IMG/VR virus record: IMGVR_UViG_3300017963_000842
Location: 1-20,733 of that record
Length of the DNA: 20,733 bases
Direction: 5' to 3' (one strand)
Source of the DNA: a virus
A program made the translations under genes and the position numbers. The notes beneath the pieces were generated by a model. The model ran no database searches. It worked only from the letters and a program-made list of their open reading frames with translations, and had not been told where the DNA came from. Every line of letters starts with the position of its first letter. The stretch's first letter is position 1. Shown here piece after piece: positions 13,174 through 18,172 of this stretch.

Positions 13174-13844
13174 AACCAACATTTGCATGCGTGTATAGAA
13201 CGGGTGGTGATTATAATACTCGTGATGTACTCCGTCTTAAGCATAACGTTGAAAAACGTACAACTATGGATTTTAATTTTGTATGCCTGACAGATGATAC
13301 TACTCTACTACTTACCAATGAACATGGAGTTGTGGTAGATAGTGTTACAGAAGAACATTGGGCTCAACCATTATTTGGTAATTATAAGGGCTGGTGGTCT
13401 TTGATAGAGTTGTTTCGACTCACTGGTCCTGTAGTTATTACTGGTCTCGATACTGTTTTTGTTGGTTCTGTTGATCCCTTTCTTCAATTAGCCAAGAGTC
13501 TTACGGAAGAGGAGTTTTACATGATCCATGCCTTTAAAAAGAATGAGGTATGGGCTTCCGGGTTTATGATTTGGAATGGTGACTGGTCATGGCTTCTTGA
13601 TGATTTTAAATACAAGGAACATTCCGCTAAGTATCAATGGGAGCAACGGTATACAAAATTTTCTTTACTTAAACGGGGAGTCGAAATAAAAGGAGTGCAA
13701 GATCAAATAGATGGCATCTACTCCTATAAACATCATTGCCGTGGAAAGGGTGGTCCTCCAAAAGATGCAAGAGCTATTTTGTTTCATGGAAGACCACGAC
13801 CCGGGAATGTTAGAGAGAGTTGGATAAAAAAGGAGTGGAAATGA
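13170..13844 (+). CDS. Putative glycosyltransferase (GT8-like fold)
   Basis: The protein has 224 residues, starting at the ATG 13170 behind AAGGAG and overlapping the previous stop by four bases. The N-terminal KPTFACVYRTGGDY begins a nucleotide-sugar transferase-like fold. GWWSLIELFRL (74-84) precedes TGLDTVFVGSVDPF (91-104), which aligns with the metal-binding DxD region of GT8-type enzymes, although the first Asp is Gly here. VWASGFMIWNGDWSWLLDDF and the late ILFHGRPRP are also typical. It likely adds a sugar using an NDP-sugar. The altered DxD leaves open a metal-independent or non-catalytic role. It overlaps the next gene by four bases. Confidence 0.78.
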   Translation: MKPTFACVYRTGGDYNTRDVLRLKHNVEKRTTMDFNFVCLTDDTTLLLTNEHGVVVDSVTEEHWAQPLFGNYKGWWSLIELFRLTGPVVITGLDTVFVGSVDPFLQLAKSLTEEEFYMIHAFKKNEVWASGFMIWNGDWSWLLDDFKYKEHSAKYQWEQRYTKFSLLKRGVEIKGVQDQIDGIYSYKHHCRGKGGPPKDARAILFHGRPRPGNVRESWIKKEWK

Positions 13845-14443
13845 TAAACAACTTTACACAAAGATTCCCCGGTGTTCGGCAAAGTAGAATCGAGCAGACG
13901 AAGGAACAGGTTGAAGAGAAATGGATTGGGGATGGTGGAGTTAGTCTCGCTCATCCCCCCGAATGGAAGAAGCTCGAAGATAATATTGTAAAGGCCGTCA
14001 AGGACGAATGTATTGGAAAGGTTTGTGAGATAGGTTGTGGAACAGGTCGAGTCGCAAAGTTGTTCCATCCAAAGAGTTATATAGGATTGGATATTAATCC
14101 TATGGCTTTGGAAGTGGCAGAGAGGCATAATCCTAAACATTCTTTTGATTTAATAATGTGGGAAAGCTTGTACCCGGGAGCTACCACTTATTTATTCTTT
14201 ACTGTCATGCTCCATATTCCGGATTCGGAGTTATGGGGTATTGTTCGTAAACTGGATAATAGAGTCGTCATTGTGGAGGCGATGGGTCGTTGGATTCGAG
14301 ACTATGGTAAGGGTAACAACTACCAGAGGGATCCGGAGGAATACAGGAAAGTGTTTTCCCGTATTGGTATGAAAGAGAAATCCCTGTCTCATTGTCACCA
14401 GTATCATTTTCCTTACTATCTCGATATCATGGTATTTGAGTAG
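13841..14443 (+). CDS. SAM-dependent methyltransferase (class I)
   Basis: This 200-residue protein has motif I VCEIGCGTGR (61-70), then IGLDINPMALEVAE (81-94) with the acidic residue that holds the SAM ribose, and TTYLFFTVMLHIPDSEL near 118-134 as the post-motif region. The N-terminal extension of 60 residues is helical. I chose the ATG at 13841 (AAGGAG upstream, ATGA overlap with the glycosyltransferase); a TTG at 13820 lacks a site. This type methylates small molecules or sugars as well as other targets, and no DNA-methylase target-recognition domain is seen. Being the last of four tightly coupled sugar-related genes, a sugar O- or N-methyltransferase is the best guess. Confidence 0.82.
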   Translation: MINNFTQRFPGVRQSRIEQTKEQVEEKWIGDGGVSLAHPPEWKKLEDNIVKAVKDECIGKVCEIGCGTGRVAKLFHPKSYIGLDINPMALEVAERHNPKHSFDLIMWESLYPGATTYLFFTVMLHIPDSELWGIVRKLDNRVVIVEAMGRWIRDYGKGNNYQRDPEEYRKVFSRIGMKEKSLSHCHQYHFPYYLDIMVFE

Positions 14444-14574
14444 AACGGCTGCGGGACACGTGCATCTTATAGACTTTCGAGGACAGGACAACTCCTAATC
14501 CGGCCATGGAAAAAGAACCTAAGAAAGAATTTAATAACGGTCGCCGCGGCCGTTTTAACCAAAAGAGGAAAGCC

Positions 14575-15291
14575 ATGCTAAATGAACCAATATTAATAAC
14601 AGGATGTGCCAGATCCGGTACGAGCATGACTGCTGGTATTATCAATATCTGTGGAGCATGGGGAGGAAGAATGTCTGGCCCTAATGCCAATAATAAGAAA
14701 GGTATGTTCGAGAATGCTACCATTCGGAATAAAATGGTAAAGCCTTTCTTCCGTCAGATGGGAGTAGACCCTTTGGGACAAGCACCACTTCCGGATATAG
14801 ATGAGGTCAAGTTAGTATCTCAAGACTTTATTATTAACTGGCGACTTCGTATTCAGGAAATATTGGTAGAGCATGGATATGAGTTAACTGGCAACTCTCA
14901 ATGGTTTTACAAGGGAGCAAAGATGTGTCTGCATTGGCCGGTATGGCACAGAGCTTATCCGGATGCAAAGTGGATTATTGTTCGGAGGAAAAGTTCGGAT
15001 ATTGTTCGCTCTTGTTTAAAAACCGGGTTCATGAGAGCCTACCGAAATCAAGCGGGATGGCTTAAATGGATCGACGAGCACAAAGAACGGTTCATCGAGA
15101 TGAGGGAAGCAGGTTTAAATATTCAGTATGTATGGCCTCAGTTTATGATTGACCGGGACTTGACCGAAATCAGAAGAGTGGTCGAGAATTTGGGATTAAC
15201 TTGGAAACAGAAAGAAGTGGAGGCTTTTATAGAACCGGCCCTGTGGAGTGGTAAAGGGATGTCCGGTAAATCAACTCCGCGAAAAGGATAA
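14575..15291 (+). CDS. Sulfotransferase
   Basis: The 238 residues begin MLNEPILITGCARSGTSMT, containing the 5'-phosphosulfate loop CARSGTS (11-17). The 3'-phosphate-binding element RRKSSDIVRS is at about 137-146. These two motifs define PAPS-dependent sulfotransferases and related P-loop enzymes. I chose the ATG at 14575 because AGAGGAAA lies just before it; an upstream ATG at 14506 has no ribosome binding site and adds a basic, low-complexity 23 residues. A gap of 131 bases separates it from the methyltransferase, unlike the coupled genes before it, so it may be expressed separately. It would transfer sulfate from PAPS to a hydroxyl, probably on a sugar. PAPS would come from the host. Confidence 0.8.
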   Translation: MLNEPILITGCARSGTSMTAGIINICGAWGGRMSGPNANNKKGMFENATIRNKMVKPFFRQMGVDPLGQAPLPDIDEVKLVSQDFIINWRLRIQEILVEHGYELTGNSQWFYKGAKMCLHWPVWHRAYPDAKWIIVRRKSSDIVRSCLKTGFMRAYRNQAGWLKWIDEHKERFIEMREAGLNIQYVWPQFMIDRDLTEIRRVVENLGLTWKQKEVEAFIEPALWSGKGMSGKSTPRKG

Positions 15292-15296
15292 TAGCT

Positions 15297-15656
15297 ATGA
15301 CAACGTATCGGGTCAACCAGTCGGAAGTAGAGGAGATAATTGATACGGATGTAGATAATCTACATCCATTCATTATCGCCGCTGATACGATAGTTACCAA
15401 TAAACTGACCGGAAAAGGTCTTGGGGATGATCTGTTAAAGGAAATCACCCGTTGGTTGTCCGCCCATCTTGTGGCAATTAGAGACCCCAGACTTAAGAAA
15501 GATAAGATTGGGGAAACGGAAGCTACCTTTTTTATAGGTAAGGAAGGTAGCGGTCTTGACTCTACTCCTTATGGGCAACAGGTTAAGCTTCTGGACACGT
15601 CAGGAACCCTTGCCAATTTAGGTAAAAAGACAGCTTCTATAGAGGCCATACTATGA
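15297..15656 (+). CDS. Head-tail connector (adaptor) protein
   Basis: This 119-residue, largely helical protein begins MTTYRVNQSEVEEIIDTD and continues with FIIAADTIVTNKL and LLKEITRWLSAHLVAIRDPR, the pattern of connector proteins of the HK97 gp6/SPP1 gp15 type that sit under the portal. The C-terminal part (GLDSTPYGQQVKLLDTSGTL) is the usual extended arm. It starts five bases after the sulfotransferase stop and overlaps the next gene by four bases, which resumes the structural operon. The order connector, closure, gp10-like, terminator, tube is standard, which supports the call more than sequence recognition alone. Confidence 0.78.
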   Translation: MTTYRVNQSEVEEIIDTDVDNLHPFIIAADTIVTNKLTGKGLGDDLLKEITRWLSAHLVAIRDPRLKKDKIGETEATFFIGKEGSGLDSTPYGQQVKLLDTSGTLANLGKKTASIEAIL

Positions 15657-16018
15657 GTCATATCACAAAGCACCATAAACAGACAATGGTTTATTGGGGA
15701 AATCCAGCAGACGATGGATATGGTGGACTTACTTTTGATCTCCCAGTTGAAATCAAAGGTCGGTGGGAAGATAAACAGAAGTTGTTCATTAATGCCAATG
15801 GGAAACAATCTGTTTCCCGGGCAATTGTATTCTTAGGTCAGGACGTTGATCTTCGTGGTTATCTGTATCTCGGGGAGTTATCTGATTTGAGTTCTGCTCA
15901 AGAAAGTGATCCTGCAAATATAACGAATGCTTTTGAAATTCAGGCATTCGGTAAAATACCCAATCACAGAGGAACAAAGTTTGAAAGAAAGGCTTGGTTG
16001 AGTACTTATGACTTCTAG
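15653..16018 (+). CDS. Head closure (stopper) protein
   Basis: This 121-residue, beta-rich protein includes QTMVYWGNPADDGYGGLTFDLPVEIKGRW-type text near 10-38, SRAIVFLGQDVDLRGYLYLG near 55-74 and AFEIQAFGKIPNHRGTKFERKAWL near the end. That is the common pattern of small beta-barrel stopper proteins (SPP1 gp16-like) that close the neck and hold DNA in the head. It overlaps the connector by four bases and the next gene by eleven bases. The assignment depends on position between connector and gp10-like proteins together with the strand-rich composition. Confidence 0.72.
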   Translation: MSHITKHHKQTMVYWGNPADDGYGGLTFDLPVEIKGRWEDKQKLFINANGKQSVSRAIVFLGQDVDLRGYLYLGELSDLSSAQESDPANITNAFEIQAFGKIPNHRGTKFERKAWLSTYDF

Positions 16019-16565
16019 AGGACTTACAGGTGTGCCGCAATGGCAACGAAATTTAAACAGGCGTATTCGTGGGATTCGTAACCTGTCGGAAGCCGGTTTA
16101 TTGGAAGGTGCTTTATTTATACAAGCGGCGAGTCAAAAAGAAGTTCCTCGGGCAACGGGCAATCTTGCTAATAGCGCGTTTACGGTGTCTTCCTCTGGTA
16201 AGGTAGTTAGTGACCCTAAATTTACGGGAAAGTCTGCTGGTGAAGCCTCTAGACGGCATGAGGATAAGGTTTCAAACGCCAAAGCCCAGACAAAAGCGGG
16301 CAAGGCAAAAGGAAACCCATCAGCACAGACTGGATATAGTGCAGTCTATGCTTTAAGAGTACATGAAAACCCAAGAGCTGGAAAGACAGGAGGAGTGAGT
16401 CCTTCCGGTAAAAGATATACATCGGGAAAAACGGAAAGTGGAAATAAGAGTACTCGACGACGTTGGGCTCAAACTGGAAAATGGAAGTTCTTGGAAGATC
16501 CAGTTAAAAGAGATGTTAGAAAGGTTTTTAATATAATAGCCAGACAAACAAGGAGAGCATTTTAA
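16008..16565 (+). CDS. HK97 gp10-like neck/tail protein
   Basis: The 185 residues have an N-terminal helix (QWQRNLNRRIRGIRNLSEAGLLEGALFIQAASQKEVP), the typical RATGNLANSAF segment near residue 47, and a C-terminal YALRVHENPRAG followed by GKWKFLEDPVKRDV. This is the signature order of HK97 gp10-type proteins, which attach the tail to the neck. A very basic Ser/Lys/Gly-rich insertion lies in the middle (about 75-110) and between the last two elements. The ATG start lies within the end of the previous gene and has only a weak ribosome binding site, so coupling is likely. The stop overlaps the next ATG by one base. Confidence 0.78.
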   Translation: MTSRGLTGVPQWQRNLNRRIRGIRNLSEAGLLEGALFIQAASQKEVPRATGNLANSAFTVSSSGKVVSDPKFTGKSAGEASRRHEDKVSNAKAQTKAGKAKGNPSAQTGYSAVYALRVHENPRAGKTGGVSPSGKRYTSGKTESGNKSTRRRWAQTGKWKFLEDPVKRDVRKVFNIIARQTRRAF

Positions 16566-16960
16566 TGAATCCTCCGAGTGAAGATGTAAAAGATATGGTA
16601 ACCGAGAGTAATGGGATTGGTACATTTGGAACAGATGTATTTATCGCCCATTCGCCTCCCAGTCCTAATGAGTGTGTTACCATTTATGATACAGGTGGGT
16701 ATAATCCAGACCTTGCCACGGATATAGAGAATCCAACGGTGGAATTCTTAGTTCGGGGAAAGGTGGGAGGATATAAAGATGCATGGAGTAAGGCGGATAC
16801 GATAAAGAGCCTACTTCATGGAGTGCATGGTTCGATAGTGAATGGAACACGGTATATTCTTATAAGAGCCGTTTCAGATATATTGTTTCTCGGTCTTGAC
16901 GAGAAAAACCGACCGGAGTTGTCTATCAATTTTTCAATGATGAGAACTCCATCATCATAA
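16565..16960 (+). CDS. Tail terminator / tail completion protein
   Basis: This 131-residue protein starts TAATG-coupled to the previous gene with GGAG upstream. It has an N-terminal helix (EDVKDMVTESNGIGTFGTDVFIA), a strand pair with VTIYDTGGYNP, and a late VEFLVRGKVGGYKDAWSKADTIKSLLHG helix, then RYILIRAVSDILFLGLDEKNRPELSINFSMMR. This strand-helix-strand order matches the minor capsid/tail terminator family that caps the tail tube at the neck. It immediately precedes the tube gene, as expected. The name varies between families (terminator, completion protein), but the position is consistent. Confidence 0.78.
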   Translation: MNPPSEDVKDMVTESNGIGTFGTDVFIAHSPPSPNECVTIYDTGGYNPDLATDIENPTVEFLVRGKVGGYKDAWSKADTIKSLLHGVHGSIVNGTRYILIRAVSDILFLGLDEKNRPELSINFSMMRTPSS

Positions 16961-17014
16961 CCAATAAGTAGAGGCTTGTTCAAAAATAACATTTAACAAA
17001 AGGAGGAAAGTAAA

Positions 17015-17443
17015 ATGTCAAGCAATGCTTTTTCTGGTGTAGGAACCAAGTTCAACAGGCGAAATGCTTCGGGTGCCAGTTCAGGTGTCTGGACACAGAT
17101 GGCGGAGATTAACTCTATCAACGGGCCAAATAAGTCCCGGGCTACCATCGATGTTACCAGTCTGGATTCGTCTGGTGGTTATCGTGAGTTCATTGCCTCA
17201 TTTCGGGATGCAGGTGAAGTGACCTTGAACATGAACTTCACTCTGGATACCTTTGATGACATGAACGTTGATTTTGAAGCGGAAGCAGCCAACGACTACC
17301 AAATCATTCTTCCGGATACCGGGAATACCACGTTTGATTTTTCCGGTTTGGTTACCGCCATTGGAATGGCCGTGCCTTTGGATGATAAGGTGTCTTCGGA
17401 TGTTACCATCAAAATCACTGGTCAGGTTACCCTTACTTCTTAA
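17015..17443 (+). CDS. Major tail tube protein
   Basis: This 142-residue, beta-rich protein behind a strong AAGGAGG begins with SGVGTKFNRRNASGASSGVWTQMAEINSINGP. ATIDVTSLDSSGGYREFIASFRDAGEVTLNMNF follows near 43-75, which is diagnostic of lambda gpV/Phage_tail_3-type tube proteins. It polymerises into the hollow tube through which DNA leaves. Codon use is G+C-leaning like that of the capsid gene, as expected for an abundant protein. No sheath gene precedes it, so the tail is non-contractile. It sits directly before the tail assembly chaperone gene. Confidence 0.87.
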   Translation: MSSNAFSGVGTKFNRRNASGASSGVWTQMAEINSINGPNKSRATIDVTSLDSSGGYREFIASFRDAGEVTLNMNFTLDTFDDMNVDFEAEAANDYQIILPDTGNTTFDFSGLVTAIGMAVPLDDKVSSDVTIKITGQVTLTS

Positions 17444-17502
17444 CCCGGATGTAGATTGTAACCAAACAACTCATTCATAACTTAAAAAGGAGAAACCATA
17501 AA

Positions 17503-17988
17503 ATGGAAAACAGAGAACCAGATGTAGTAGAAACTGATTTTGAAGAAGTTACCACTCCAGTTCCGGAAGAAAAAGCCAATGCACAAGAACCTAAACTCTT
17601 TCTTACCAAAGAAGCCATTCTGGGCGCAGAGGATTTGCATCATGAAGATGTGTTTGTTAAGGAGTGGAACGGATGGGTACAGGTGTGGGCTTTGTCCGGT
17701 CAGGAACGGGATAGGTATGAGTCCTCTCTTTTCAAAGAAGTTAAGAAGGGGATGAAACCGGATCTGCGTAATCTTCGGGCCAAGTTGGTTGTCATGTGTG
17801 TTCGGGATCAAAACGGGAAGCGTTTGTTTTCGAATAATGACGTGGAGGCACTTGGAAGAAAGTCATCTGCGGCCTTGGATATGCTCTATGGGAAGGCCCA
17901 GGAGTTGTCTGGCCTCCGGCCTAAAGATGTCGAGGAACTCCAAAAAAACTTAGAGAGCGTCCAGAAAGAAGATTCCAATTCCGATTAG
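17503..17988 (+). CDS. Tail assembly chaperone, G form
   Basis: The 161-residue zero-frame product precedes the tape measure gene, the universal place for tail assembly chaperones. AAAAAGGAG lies upstream of its ATG. The N-terminal 40 residues are acidic and flexible. The core (KEWNGWVQVWALSGQERDRYESSLFK, then LRAKLVVMCVRDQNGKRLFSNNDVEALG) is the standard helical domain that coats the tape measure protein and recruits tube subunits. The gene ends shortly after an A AAA AAC slippery heptamer at which part of the ribosomes should shift to the T frame. It is not incorporated in the mature tail in known systems. Confidence 0.87.
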   Translation: MENREPDVVETDFEEVTTPVPEEKANAQEPKLFLTKEAILGAEDLHHEDVFVKEWNGWVQVWALSGQERDRYESSLFKEVKKGMKPDLRNLRAKLVVMCVRDQNGKRLFSNNDVEALGRKSSAALDMLYGKAQELSGLRPKDVEELQKNLESVQKEDSNSD

Positions 17989-18161
17989 CTCTTGATCTTG
18001 GAATGACAAGACGGGAGTTGTTACGGAAACTGGACGCGCGAGAATTATCCGAGTGGTTGGCCTTTTATAGATTAGAGGCGGAGAAGTCAGGACATGCGCC
18101 TTCAGGCCAAAAGCAAACCACAGATCAAATGAAAAAAGTACTTATGGAACTTGCTCGTTAA
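17503..18161 (+). CDS. Tail assembly chaperone GT fusion by -1 frameshift
   Basis: This is the same start as G, with a -1 shift on A AAA AAC (17943-17949), which sits exactly in the XXXYYYZ phase of the zero frame. The -1 frame then reads without a stop from 17949 to the TAA at 18159-18161, through LRERPERRFQFRLALDLG and on to MTRRELLRKLDARELSEWL and a YRLEAE element typical of the T domain (DUF4035-like). The fusion would have about 219 residues. GAGGA at 17932-17936 lies some 7 bases upstream of the heptamer and could act as a stimulatory Shine-Dalgarno-like element. No strong downstream hairpin was found. The T segment also contains an ATG at 18003, but no good ribosome binding site precedes it. 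Confidence 0.85.
17943..17949 (+). promoter_or_regulatory. -1 ribosomal frameshift site
   Basis: The sequence A AAA AAC in the correct phase allows tandem slippage of both tRNAs by one base. It sits 36 bases before the zero-frame stop at 17986-17988, so both G and GT can be made in a fixed ratio. Confidence 0.82.
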
Positions 18162-18172
18162 AAGGATATAAA

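Noticed and set aside
14506-14574. Upstream ATG for the sulfotransferase
   Set aside because: There is no ribosome binding site, and the extra 23 residues are low-complexity and precede the usual N-terminal strand of the family.
18003-18161. T as an independent gene starting at ATG 18003
   Set aside because: No ribosome binding site precedes it, and the -1 frame is open back to an in-phase slippery heptamer, so a fusion is favoured.
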